A DNA stretch of 64,000 bases from Ostrinia nubilalis (Eukaryota > Arthropoda > Insecta > Lepidoptera > Crambidae), in NCBI RefSeq assembly GCF_963855985.1, contig NC_087116.1, forward strand, positions 7,217,001-7,281,000, given 5' to 3'. Positions 33,601-41,999 of this stretch are shown here, piece by piece. Position 1 is the stretch's first letter. Each line of letters begins with the position of its first letter. Below the pieces are notes generated by a model. It saw only the letters and a list, made by a program, of their open reading frames with translations. It was not told the DNA's origin and searched no databases. Made by a program: the position numbers and the translations under genes.

Positions 33601-34635
33601 TTGGTGAGGTGGGATTGGTGTTAGAACTGCCTATGTGATTGTCTCTGTTGGTCACGAAAAAACGGACCGTCATCTGGCATTTGGGTCTCTACAATATGTT
33701 TAGTAGGCCTGAAATAATCAAAGATAGATGATTGTTTATATTTAATTTTGGGCCAAATATGTTTTGTTGATGACAGTACTGTTGATTTGGTGTTTTGTTT
33801 ATTATTTGTTTTGATGGTATTCCTTCTTGTCCTATTAGAATTGTGTATATGTCGCTTTATAAAATTTATGTCCAAAAACTTGCTTTCATAATCCAGAGAG
33901 TCAATTAGAATATTAATATTATTGCACAAATTATACGATGCCTTATGATAGTATACTACATTATTTTTAAAAAAATGACAATTATTAAATTTTTTACAGA
34001 TTAAATGCAGCTGGTCATTTAGCATTTTGTTGTTGATATATTTACAGTTTGCTAAACTCAATACTATGACAGTGGTATGTTGTAGCAATTTAAGTGTATA
34101 ATACAATTCGGAAATTATTGAAATTGGATCACAATCATTTTCTCCAACACACAAGATAACCTTGTCATTCGAACCTATATCTAGATTTTCACATGTCTTT
34201 AGGACTTCTTTAGTGGGTGCAAATGGTTTTGTAAATGCAAATATATCGTAGTTCTCGTATTGGCTGTGTTCTCTTGATTTTCTTAAGTTCGGTGCCAGTC
34301 CTGTGCATATTTGGGTACCCACGATGAAAATTGTACGTCTGGTAGATTTCTCGTTTAGTTCCACTTTGCTTTTTTCCGTCTTTGTAAATTTAGAGTCACC
34401 TTCCGTGATTTTTTCCTCAAGTCCTTCAACCTGTTTCTGTAATTTCATTATTTCTTCCTTGGCAGACAATAGTTGTTCCTGAGTTTTTTGTATCTTGACC
34501 TGAAGAAGTGCAATGAGGTCAACTTTTGAGGAGGTAGGGCCAGGAGATGAGGGGGTGGAGCATGATATGCGCCGAAGCGTGTGAAACCTTTGGGGGGTAG
34601 TTGCTTCCCCAATGGTCAGATTTTCCTTGTTGTTC
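30627..34635 (-). mobile_element. Non-LTR retrotransposon, 4.0 kb, both ORFs open, slightly 5'-truncated
   Basis: The element lies between AACTC duplications at 30622-30626 and 34636-34640 inside a MITE of the 2480 family. On its own strand it runs ORF1, a 53-nt overlap by the longest frames, ORF2, then a 3' UTR ending in a (TTTGAC)n tail (complement of AAAGTCAAAGTCAAAG at about 30627-30650). ORF1 lacks CCHC knuckles; with the endonuclease-RT ORF2 this points to the CR1/L2/Jockey side of the LINE tree, but I cannot settle the clade by eye. Open ORFs and a clean short duplication suggest a young insertion. Confidence 0.85.
30725..33673 (-). CDS. LINE ORF2: AP endonuclease and reverse transcriptase
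   Basis: The open frame is 982 codons. The N-terminal third carries an apurinic-endonuclease fold: an IHQNIQGF start strand, the LCLTETF catalytic motif, GGTCIFLK, GDFNI and a late SDHN (metal-binding His/Asp). The reverse transcriptase follows with YRPITLIPILSKVFE, a FLDMSKAFDCVAH motif A, GIPQGSVLGPILFLLYINDF, and FADD (encoded near 31556-31567). All catalytic motifs appear intact. The role is target-primed reverse transcription in the nucleus. No RNase H domain is evident. The C-terminal 200 residues show no zinc knuckle I can identify. ORF2 begins inside the end of ORF1, so reinitiation or a related mechanism is likely. Confidence 0.93.
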   Translation of the reverse strand: MTVRFFVTNRDNHIGSSNTNPTSPKTGLFVLIHQNIQGFSSKIDILELTLGELIEKGIDPDVLCLTETFIKKGEEKSLKLSNHKLAANYSRHSKRGGTCIFLKKGLPHKEVHSCHVNTVPTMFEFCVVNLTFYRIIIVCVYTSHKKYANFFLTKLEMVIHELTNKFENHKIIITGDFNINTLEKTKASQYLHDIVANYNLTTHIDEPTRGNSCLDHVISSVKKAKGTLLPLHLSDHNTAQMLSFPIKKQPKANCKFVYKREYSTENINKFCDYLKSLSFTEVLEENDINKAFDNFHQTFGLLFKSCFPKIKLKINTNSSKPKWITRGLKISTKTKRLLRFKYYKGKERLDRTRYINYSKILRKCINKAQKLCNDRYLQRSQNICKASWRLIKDETECCTEENVISEIQCNGKTIKNAKDIAEAFNEYYIKVSSKENTQDPDIYLKALSKINRTANSIFLVPLTVTETINIITSLKNTNSYGFDEICTKILKLSKHVIAPVLTHIINLSFETGRFPKTLKLSVVKPIYKKNDKSDMGNYRPITLIPILSKVFERAMKDKLMSFCHKFKLIAPEQFGFQKGKSTTLACFNLVHKVIFGLDQKQCSTVLFLDMSKAFDCVAHDILLAKLERYGIRGPALSWLESYLTDRGQCVELNRVNNRNIETSYRSNYKINGVGIPQGSVLGPILFLLYINDFPKFIEHDCILFADDISIIINNKSENVINYESDINNTIKYTIDYLEANKLNINLNKTKYVQFNVKGRKEINLKLRHQNIDIESSNDMLFLGIVLNKSLNFSSHVQRVCNKINRFAYVLRRLTVKTSLSVTLSAYYGYVASNINYGLIIWGNSTDIQRVFIAQKKCIRAICRSGPIDSCRPLFTKLRILTVPSMYILEIFKFVSQHPQIFQRAKDIYPRNTRFPDRLAIDFCPKTSLYKKNCYYMCIKIYNKIPDRFKKGSTTVMTRNLKDWLIDNCIYSVKEFLDTKFAC

Positions 34636-34643
34636 AACTCCAT
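33621..34643 (-). CDS. LINE ORF1: coiled-coil protein with possible SGNH/esterase-like region
   Basis: The only upstream ATG in frame is at 34643-34641, in the MITE flank and not in the LINE, so the native N-terminus has been lost. Residues about 45-100 form a heptad-like, Glu/Lys-rich coiled coil, as expected of a trimerising ORF1. The middle section has FIVGTQICTGLAPNL and a later VILCVGENDCDP, which resembles the GDS-like and GxND blocks of SGNH hydrolases seen in CR1-type ORF1 proteins, although the first Ser is replaced (GTQ). The C-terminus is basic and Asn-rich. Likely an RNA-binding chaperone of the retrotransposition particle. The esterase reading is tentative. Confidence 0.75.
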   Translation of the reverse strand: MELNNKENLTIGEATTPQRFHTLRRISCSTPSSPGPTSSKVDLIALLQVKIQKTQEQLLSAKEEIMKLQKQVEGLEEKITEGDSKFTKTEKSKVELNEKSTRRTIFIVGTQICTGLAPNLRKSREHSQYENYDIFAFTKPFAPTKEVLKTCENLDIGSNDKVILCVGENDCDPISIISELYYTLKLLQHTTVIVLSLANCKYINNKMLNDQLHLICKKFNNCHFFKNNVVYYHKASYNLCNNINILIDSLDYESKFLDINFIKRHIHNSNRTRRNTIKTNNKQNTKSTVLSSTKHIWPKIKYKQSSIFDYFRPTKHIVETQMPDDGPFFRDQQRQSHRQF

Positions 34644-34745
34644 GCTGCAACGCACTTAACCGCACCGTAACGTAAACGCCTCGCCTCGCGGTTGACAACG
34701 CGTGAAAAGCGATGCTGATCCCTTTCCGAGTTGATAACTCTGCTA
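34636..34745. mobile_element. Right part of the MITE split by the LINE
   Basis: AACTCCATGCTGCAACGCAC, CGCCTCGCCTCGCGGTTGAC and GATCCCTTTCCGAGTTGATA continue the MITE interrupted at 30626. It supplies the ATG now used by the LINE's ORF1. Confidence 0.8.
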
Positions 34746-35164
34746 TGACCTTTATTTTACACCACAAAAAAAATGAAAGAAAGAAATACACAAAAGACAC
34801 GGTACGTACAATACCTACACCTAGTATTAACAGGCAAAGCAAATGTACACCTACTTACAAAATTATATAACGTAATAGCAACGTAACCATTACACCATCG
34901 CATCCAAAGCAGGGTTAAAGCAGTTTGGAAATAGATACAAAATGAATTGAAATAGACCTAAATTGATTATTCCGTCTCGCTACACTTTGTAGAATTTCCA
35001 AATCAGTTTGCTGCGGACATAATTCCGGGCTAGTGGTGGGGCGGTGTCGATAAAATGGCTGTCGATAAGTTGTCGATGATGGTACGCACGATATTGTTTA
35101 AATTAGGCAGGTTGCACATAATACCCCCCTTATTGCAAAACTCGCGTTGATTACTAGTTTTTTT

Positions 35165-35300
35165 TATTCATGACAAGGTAGGTATTTGACCGCAATCGCA
35201 CTGGTTTTAAGTGAGATGCAGTCTAGGATGGTACAATTATCTGCCCTGTAAGTGCCTATTTATTTACTCTCGCCTTGAAAAGGCCCGGATTATAGTGTTC
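35165..35300 (+). repeat. SINE-B fragment
   Basis: GACAAGGTAGGTATTTGACC, GCAATCGCACTGG, GATGCAGTCTAGGATGGTAC, ACTCTCGCCTTGAAAAGGCC. Copies at 44240-44375 (minus) and 47600-47745 (plus) share these blocks. The head is not visible here. Confidence 0.6.
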
Positions 35301-35502
35301 AGGAAAGACAGCACCAGACAGCGAATTCCAGTCCCTAGCTGCTCGCATTATAAAAGAGTCATTGAAACGCCTAGTGCGAGCTGGTGGTGTAAATTGACGT
35401 TTTGTACCTACCTATGAAAATGACACTTTGAACCAGTGTTTATCACGCGTTTGACTTTTTTGTAATCAGGCACTTAAAGAAAGTAAATCTTAGCATAAGA
35501 TC

Positions 35503-35733
35503 CTATCTTACAAGTTTGTGAGGGTGGATGTTTGTTACTATTTGACGCAAAAACTACTGAACGGACTTTAATGAAACTTTACAGTATTATTGTTTGTACG
35601 TCAGAATAACATATCGGCTATAAATTATAACAATATTGAGTTAACTGGTCAAATTACAACGATATGTATAAAGCAAGTCGGTATTTTTATGAATAACTGA
35701 AATTCAGTCAGGCGGAGTCGCGGGCTAAGCTAG
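35503..35733 (+). mobile_element. Lep1-like Helitron, diverged
   Basis: TCCTATCTTACAAGTTTGTG start, CGCAAAAACTACTGAACGGA body, end GGAGTCGCGGGCTAAGCTAG before T. It carries an extra segment of about 40 bp before the hairpin. Confidence 0.65.
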
Positions 35734-35909
35734 TATAAAAGTTTATTTCCATTATTCGTTTCATTTTTCAGGGCCTCGTAGGTGCTTACAAAAACAAGCA
35801 GAGGGGAAAATACTTCCCATTTTGTATGATTTATGGGGGGAAACGAGTAATCAAAAATGACGGATGGATGCGGTGAATTACTTTTATATTGAGAAGGATT
35901 TATACATTA

Positions 35910-36125
35910 CTAGCTTTCCGTCCGCGGCTTCGTCCGCGTGGAATTTTGTTTGTCACAAAAAAACTTTATCGCGCGCGTCCCTGTTTCAAAAACCGGGATA
36001 AAAAATATCCTATGTCCTTTCCCGGGACTCAAACTACGCCAAATTTCATCAAAATCGGTTCAGTGGTTTAGGCGTGAAAGCAAGACAGAAAGACAGAGTT
36101 ACTTTCGCATTTATAATATTAGTAT
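35910..36125 (-). mobile_element. Helitron subfamily 2, complete
   Basis: CTAG at 35910-35913, hairpin CCGCGGCTTCGTCCGCG, body GTTTCAAAAACCGGGATAAA and ATCAAAATCGGTTCAGTGGT, 5' end TTATACTAATATTATAAATG on the minus strand. Confidence 0.8.
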
Positions 36126-36225
36126 AAATAATACTGTAAGTTTCATCAAAATCCGTTCAGCAGTTTTTTCGTGAAAGAGTAACAAACATCCAGACATCCT
36201 TACAAACTTTTTGTAGGATAGTAGG
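36126..36225 (-). mobile_element. Lep1-like Helitron fragment
   Basis: AATACTGTAAGTTTCATCAA and ATCCGTTCAGCAGTTTTTTC, then AACATCCAGACATCCTTACA. Only the 5' half; the 3' end is replaced by the Helitron at 35910. Confidence 0.65.
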
Positions 36226-36242
36226 AATTAGGATTTTGTTTA

Positions 36243-36440
36243 CAACTACACTTCTCATAATATGAATTTTAATTTCTGTGACGGGTCTGGGTGTTACTAT
36301 GTATAATATGTATGTATTAAAAAAAAAGTATATAAGTAGTATATCCGTTAAGCTAGCACCCATAACACAAGCATATTAATTGCTTACTTTGGGGCTAGAT
36401 GGCGCTGTGTGAGATTGTCCAAAGATATTTAAAAAAAAAA
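36243..36440 (+). repeat. SINE-A body, headless
   Basis: GACGGGTCTGGGTGTTACTA, GTATAATATGTATGTATTAA, then TACTTTGGGGCTAGATGGCG and CCAAAGATATTT with an A-run. The tRNA-like head is missing. Confidence 0.6.
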
Positions 36441-36599
36441 AAAAAAATATAGTGGCCTTTGCGCTGCTTCTTCTCAGCACTGTCCCATTTATTGTCCCGA
36501 AGCAGTGGTAGGGTTAATATTGGGACGTGTAAGTGCTTTGTAAATGCCTACTTGCATAATTTAATGAGTTTTTTTTTAATTTTTAGCGTTAAGAGTTGC

Positions 36600-36780
36600 C
36601 TCTCAAACTAATTTTGAAAATTATAAATAACTTGAAAAAATCGAATTGCCTAAGGCGGGAATTGAACCGAACGAATTGGAAGAGCAGTCGCCCGGCAAGC
36701 GAAAAGGTCGTGGGTTCAATTCCCACCTTAGGCAGTTCGATTTTTTCTCAAGTTATTTATAATTTTCAAATTAAATGAGA
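36600..36780. repeat. Foldback with a tRNA-like centre
   Basis: Arms of about 66 bp (36600-36665 and 36715-36780) pair with only a few differences: TTTGAAAATTATAAATAACT opposite AGTTATTTATAATTTTCAAA, and GCCTAAGGCGGGAATTGAA opposite TTCAATTCCCACCTTAGGC. The 49-bp centre reads GGAAGAGCAGTCGCCCGGCA then GTCGTGGGTTCAATTCC, a D-arm and T-arm arrangement. It is either a tRNA-derived SINE inverted on itself or a foldback that captured one. Confidence 0.75.
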
Positions 36781-37674
36781 TTTTTTTATATTATTTGAGT
36801 AGCTTTATTCCGCGGCAAAATTTCCTTGTATATTATTGACAACAATAGACACACGAATACATGTAAGACCGTTGTTCAGTTTCCGAAGAAGATAAAAGAC
36901 GCTACAATCAATATAATACGAACAGTTCACGTGAAACTTAGACATTGATAAGACTCACTGATCAATAGTTATTATACGAATGTTTTATTCTGCGAATGTG
37001 AGCTTTTGCCAAAATGACATTCTGCGAAAGTCTCTTTGCGAATTTCAAATTCAATATCAAATCATTAATTTGCTGCATTGCAAGCGTGTGCGACGTGCGT
37101 GTGCGCGTGTGAATGTGACCACCTGTAAAAATGTCATTTTGAGATAGTCTTTTTGCGAAAATGACTTTTTGAGACAATGACATTCTGAGAGTGACCTCCA
37201 TGACTTGGTCAAAACGTCAGGAAAAACCGATAAATATTTCATTCCTTATCACGTTTAATAACTGTTTTTTACCCGACTGCGCACGAAGAAGGATTATGTT
37301 TTTTTTAGTACAATGTTTTGTTTAAATAATTTTTTATTTAAATTATTGATCTGTTTCATCTCTTTGGTCTACGTCTTCAGATTGACTGTTCTAATTAATC
37401 AAAATGGGATTGTTCGTCCCAATTAATTGAAAAGCCCATTTTTCCTCTTCGTACAGTCAACCGCTATACATTTTATAGCAAAATAGCTTTTATTACATTC
37501 AAATAAGATACAGCTATTGATGTTGACGTATGTACACTGGAAGTCGGAAGATTTATTTATTTATAAGGCGAAGACTTCAATTTGTTGGAATTTGGAATGG
37601 AATTGACTAGATTCGCTCGGGCTTCGGCTGAAGCCTCTGGAATTGATTACATTTACAATTAGAAAGGGAAATGT

Positions 37675-37870
37675 ACTTCCACTCGGTGGACAGACGACCT
37701 AACGAAGGTCGCGTAAAATTAGACTAGAAAATGTAGTGTGGGCTTCCCACTCGGTGGACAGACGATCTGGTGAAGGAAGGAAGTAGGATGCGGGCAGCGT
37801 AGGACATCGGTTGTGGAAATCCTTGGGGGAGGCCTTTGTCCAACAATGGACAGAGTTTGGATGAAATTAT
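37675..37870 (+). mobile_element. RTE-type LINE 3' ends, two partial copies
   Basis: CACTCGGTGGACAGACGACC at 37681 and CACTCGGTGGACAGACGATC at 37748 are two starts of the same block; the second continues to GGGGGAGGCCTTTGTCCAAC. Subfamily b with a local duplication. Confidence 0.65.
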
Positions 37871-37989
37871 GAACAGTTGTAACCTCAAAGATGCCAACTA
37901 TTGATGTCTAATAAACCAAATAATTACTCGTATCAAAAGTAGCTCTGTCTATCAGTCTGTATCTCGCGTAAACCACTGAACGGAATTAG

Positions 37990-38240
37990 ATGAAATTCGG
38001 TAAAGAAAGGCAGTGGGCGGGGCACATAGCTCGAAGAGCTGATGGCCGCTGGGGCAGGAAAGTTCTCGAGACCACGTGCCGGAAGACGTAGCGTGGGCAG
38101 GCCTCTCACTAGGTGGACCGACGATCTGGTGAAGGTCGCGGGAAGTGCCGGGATGCGAGCGGCGCAGGACCAGTTTTTGTGGAAATCCTTGGGGGAGGCC
38201 TTTGTCCAGCAGTGGAAGTCTTTCGGCTGAAACGAACGAA
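37990..38240 (+). mobile_element. RTE-type LINE 3' end, subfamily b
   Basis: GGCAGTGGGCGGGGCACATA, TGGCCGCTGGGGCAGGAAAG, CACTAGGTGGACCGACGATC and GAGGCCTTTGTCCAGCAGTG, then a GAAACGAACGAAAAAAAG tail. Confidence 0.75.
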
Positions 38241-39065
38241 AAAAAGAGATACTTTGAGTAACATTCAAGATTTGATTGTTTGTTTTTCTTGAATAGACTC
38301 CGAAGTCCGAAACTAATGAACCGATTTGAAAAATTATTTCACCATTAGAAGAACCCGACACATAATCCCTGATGAGTCTATATTTTTTTTATTTTTGGGT
38401 ACGAAGTTCGCGGGGTTATCTAGTTAAAATAAAGTACGTACTATAAAGAACTTTCTTTCTACCTATTCCATAACGTTTTTATAGGTAACGTTTTCCCTAA
38501 ACGAGGGAAACCGCCATCAAAACTGTATTTCTAAAACTTTGATGTGGTTTTGACATGGCACACTACAATTAACCCTTTAATAGCTGGCAGATAAGACATT
38601 TTAGTATATTTTCAACTTTAACACAAGTAAATAAGATTCAAAATACAGTCATATGAATTGGGTTGGGCAGTTATTATGATACTAATACAGTCAGAATAAA
38701 GCATAAACTACATACAATTATTTACTATTATTTGGGATAGTTCACATTTCGTACTTTTAATAGTATTAATATTAATTTGTTTTAATGTATACTTAACAAA
38801 TTTTGATAGAGATAGCATAAACGCTTATGATTCCTTTTATAAAATGCTAATCTTTGCCCTATACGGGACTCGAACCTACAACTTTTTTAGGTAACACGAG
38901 TCTGAATAAATTCAATGTTATCCTTGGGATATGACGTACCTTTACATTTAATCCATATTCTTCTAAAATGACCTCACTAGAAAACGTACCTGTAACAAAA
39001 ACAAAGATCGTTATTAATTTATTTTAACATTAATAAATAAACCAACGGGGAAGTGAAGCGCTATG
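38240..39065. other. No supported gene
   Basis: A decayed Helitron-like end (GGTACGAAGTTCGCGGGGTT, about 38398-38420) and a tRNA-like T-arm at 38861 (complement of GGTTCGAGTCCCG) are seen. Nothing else recognised. Confidence 0.4.
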
Positions 39066-39069
39066 TTTA

Positions 39070-39262
39070 GCAGTTTAATATGTCCAGTTCTGCGGGATCC
39101 AGTAACGCCGGATCCCGCATGGACAGTCGTGTGAACATGTTTGAGAATTCTAAATTCGAATGAATCGGTTTTTTGATGGACAATTCAAACTGGATGTTCG
39201 TGTGAATGTTAATATTAAAACAGTTCATGCAAAAAACGGGATGCCTCCGTGGGAACAATCCC
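39070..39262. mobile_element. M3 MITE copy
   Basis: TGCGGGATCCAGTAACGCCG, GACAGTCGTGTGAACATG, AATCGGTTTTTTGATGGACA, TTCGTGTGAATGTTAATATT and GGGATGCCTCCGTGGGAACA in the M3 order. The left terminal part is short. Confidence 0.6.
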
Positions 39263-39319
39263 TTAAAGTGTTCGGGAAGGACAGCAACAGGCTCGGGACT
39301 ACACGGGCAGTGGGAACGA

Positions 39320-39405
39320 GAGGTAGCCAGTGTAGCCAGGATCTACAGCTTGGCCGTCAATAACCCACCCAGTGAAGGTCAAGTTTTGTCCCGGAGGAAA
39401 GTTAT
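39320..39405 (+). repeat. R1 repeat, partial
   Basis: GTGTAGCCAGGATCTACAGC, TTGGCCGTCAATAACCCACC and GTTTTGTCCCGGAGGAAAGT. Confidence 0.6.
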
Positions 39406-39687
39406 ACAGCAGCAGACAGCGAATTCCAGTCCCTAACTGTCATATAAAAAACTTATTAATGTCAACTTCTTCTGCCCTACAAAGGTAAACTATTCAAAAC
39501 GCATCAAACCCCAAACGCGTACGCAAATGACATTTTAACTGTCATTTCTATGCGTCAAATGCGTTAACAGTTAAGCCGGTAATATGGTCGCCACACGAAA
39601 CAATGATGGACAAGCATAACTGTATTAAACCACAGTATAGATGGAAGAAGTAGCTTCAATGAAATTAATTTATAGGTATAGCGCTAA

Positions 39688-39899
39688 GGGAGATGCCACA
39701 CGATGCGCGGCGCCGCACCGCGAATATTTTGCCGCATCGCATCACATGGTGGTATGCGGCGCCGCAACGGCACCGTCTCGCTCAATCGAAGTGCGGTGCG
39801 GCGCCGGAACGCACTGTCTGGCATATCATTGATTTTTATATGCAGGACGCCGCAGCGGCACCGCTCCGGGCTCCGCGACCGCACCGTGTGGCTCCTCCC
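39688..39899. mobile_element. Harbinger-like GC-rich MITE with TAA duplication
   Basis: GGGAGATGCCACACG at the left mirrors CGTGTGGCTCCTCCC at the right, with TAA at 39685-39687 and 39900-39902. The interior is GC-rich, with GCGGCGCCGC units in both orientations. Four overlapping ORFs of 60-70 codons on both strands are by-products of this composition. Confidence 0.75.
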
Positions 39900-40081
39900 T
39901 AACTTTTAGCTTAATTTTATGCTGCATGTACCAAACAAGGTACAAACGATAAATAAATAAATAAAATAAACTCAGTCAGTGCCTGAAGTATGTGAGCGAC
40001 ACGGGAGGGGTGTTGCTCTGAATTTTGTTACGTCTTATTTCGATAGTGTAATTGGTACTACCGTTCTATTCGTCGTATCGT

Positions 40082-40352
40082 CGGCCGTTTGGTGTAGTGG
40101 TTCGAAACGGACTACTATTCCGGAGGTTGCGGGTTCGATTCCCGCACAGTACAAACATTTGTGTGCATGAACATATTTGTTTGTATTGGACTGGGTGTTT
40201 TCTATGTATAATATGTATGTATTTACAAAAAAAAAGTATATAAGTATGTTTATATCCGTTGTCTAGTACCCATAGTACAAGCTTTGCTTAGTTTGGGACT
40301 AGAAGCGCAGTGTAAAATGTCCAAGGATATTTATTTATTATTCATAAATAAA
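40082..40352 (+). repeat. tRNA-derived SINE (SINE-A), full length
   Basis: Starts CGGCCGTTTGGTGTAGTGGT; box B GGTTCGATTCC; body with TATTGGACTGGGTGTTTTCT and GTTTGGGACTAGAAGCGCAG; ends near ATTTATTTATTATTCATAAA. Best reference copy in the window. Confidence 0.85.
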
Positions 40353-40489
40353 TGACATAACAGCATAAAAATCTGAAGTCTCGTTGCCGTTTGACCGTCA
40401 CAAAGACACCCTTCCGTACCGTACCATACCTCAGGCATTAATTGAGTTAAGCGCGACATTTAAAAAGTTTTTCTTGCTTGCGTTTCGTC

Positions 40490-40570
40490 ATTTCACTGCT
40501 GATCAAAGGCCCCCAAGGTGCTTCCAGTGACCTTCACCAGATCGTCAGTCCACTCAGTGAGAGACCTAAA
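40490..40570 (-). mobile_element. RTE-type LINE 3' end, short
   Basis: TCACTGCTGATCAAAGGCCC, CCAAGGTGCTTCC, CCAGATCGTCAGTCCACTCA. Decayed. Confidence 0.5.
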
Positions 40571-40910
40571 CTACATCTCCTGAATTGGGGACCTTTTTGG
40601 TACACTTTTTCTTTTACTACTCTTTCGTGTGCCAAATAAACAATTTCTATTGTATTCTCAACTCACATAACTTACAAACACATGATACCACTTTATAATA
40701 TTAGTTATGACGTCAGACAAAGCCTCACACGCTAGACACACTTAGACAACGGTGCACTCTGTAATTAATAAATAATTAAGTCGCGAGCCAACTCGGCTGA
40801 AATGAACGTGCTTTGGCAAATGTTCTGTTACAACGAAGATTATTAACTAGCTCTTAGTAAGATATAAACGGAATGACAAATGTACGGAATATCAAGTTAA
40901 ATACTGTCGC

Positions 40911-41201
40911 CCGTATTCACAAAGAGGCGAGGCGAAGAAGATCGGGAAGACTTGGAGCGAGATCAAGCGCGAAGCTCAAGACCGAACGCGATGGAGGACT
41001 TTTGTAGACGCCCTCTGCCCCATCTAGGGGACAAAAGACCTTAAGTCAAAGTAAGTCAAGTATTCACAAACATAACTATAAGGTCTCACAGTGCGTGGAC
41101 GCACAGGGTGACACACGAACCAATCACAGAGCTCTATTCAACGCTGTGCGTTCGATTTGCTGCTTTACTTAAGCAAGCATCGTTTGTGAATACGGGCGTG
41201 T
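40911..41201 (-). mobile_element. M2 MITE split by a short LINE insertion
   Basis: The M2 left end CGCCCGTATTCACAAA is followed by 136 bp of foreign sequence, then M2 resumes at GTATTCACAAACATAACTAT and runs to TTTGTGAATACGGGCG. The family's inner blocks are intact after the insert. Confidence 0.8.
40924..41059 (+). mobile_element. 5'-truncated LINE tail with 11-bp target duplication
   Basis: GTATTCACAAA flanks it at 40913-40923 and 41060-41070. The insert translates in one frame as a LINE reverse-transcriptase end (TWSEIKREAQDRTRWRTFVD), followed by a stop and an AAGTCAAAGTAAGTCAA tail. It is a different LINE family from the ATGATG-tailed RTE copies. Confidence 0.8.
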
Positions 41202-41305
41202 GTCATGGTGTGTAATCTTAATATTTTTAAACAAAAATGCTAGATTGTGACATTACTCGTACATTTTCAAAGATTATAAATCCAAATGTGACATGGACAC
41301 ACTAA

Positions 41306-41450
41306 GGTCCCTTTCCCAATCCAAATTTGCGGGATGCAGTATAGCAGGATCCTGCTATCTGCTGGATTGTCTTGTGAGTGAACACACAAGTATGTGTTTG
41401 AATTCGAAAGTTTTTGTTGCGGGAAACTGGAAAAAGGCACTAAGGGGGCT
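41306..41450. mobile_element. M3 MITE, partial
   Basis: GGTCCCTTTCCCAATCCAAA, GCGGGATGCAGTATAGCAGG, ATCCTGC and GTGAGTGAACACACAAG resemble the M3 left half. Confidence 0.45.
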
Positions 41451-41470
41451 GATAATGATTACAAAACAAT

Positions 41471-41584
41471 TTATGCCCGTTTTCACCAACAATCCCTAAT
41501 TTTAAGTGACCCCATTGAAAACGAAATTCCTGGTATGTGTTACCATAAGGGTCACTTAGGGATTGATAGTGAAAACGGGCATAA
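41471..41584. mobile_element. Small palindromic MITE (M4)
   Basis: TTATGCCCGTTTTCACCAAC is mirrored by TGATAGTGAAAACGGGCATAA. Inner blocks CAATCCCTAATTTTAAGTGA and GGGTCACTTAGGGATTG are also inverted. A second copy lies at 48373-48480. Confidence 0.75.
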
Positions 41585-41654
41585 GTCCTAATGATGTAAA
41601 TTAGAGAGGGTCATGCTCCTACAGTCGGGAGTTAGAGAGTAAATGACCTGATGA

Positions 41655-41985
41655 TCTTTTTTTTTTTAATCCACAACGAGGAAACTCTTGGCCTGTATCT
41701 CACCTGATGGTAAGTGACGATCAGGCCGAAGGTGGAAGCGAGCTTCACCCGGAATCCTCAACCACATAGGAACTGGCTATCTTACCTCTAACTGCCGGAA
41801 CACAACAATGCTGTTAACATTGTTGATATGGCGACAGACTTAGGTAAGATGGTGGTAACCAGCCAGACGGACTTAGAACAAGCCCTACCACTAACCAAAA
41901 AAGAAAAATCTGCCCCCACTGGGAATCGAACCCTGGACCTCTGCGTCTGAAGTAGGTGGTCTTACCACTAGACCACAGAGGCGGT
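41655..41985 (-). repeat. tRNA-derived SINE (SINE-C)
   Basis: On the minus strand the head is CCGCCTCTGTGGTCTAGTGG with box A TGGTCTAGTGG and box B GGTTCGATTCC. The body runs through CACTAACC/GGTAGGGCTTGTTC-type blocks to ATCACTTACCATCAGG/TCACCTGATGGTAAGTGACG and ends at the T-run 41659-41670. Different tRNA and body from SINE-A. Confidence 0.8.
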
Positions 41986-41999
41986 TGAAGGCTTACTGT

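Noticed and set aside
39641..39909. Four overlapping GC-rich ORFs on both strands
   Set aside because: They lie inside a TIR element with TAA duplication; the open frames follow from the repeated GCGGCGCCGC composition.
41910..41985. Possible tRNA gene (minus strand)
   Set aside because: Followed by a tRNA-unrelated body ending in a T-run on the plus strand; it is the head of SINE-C.
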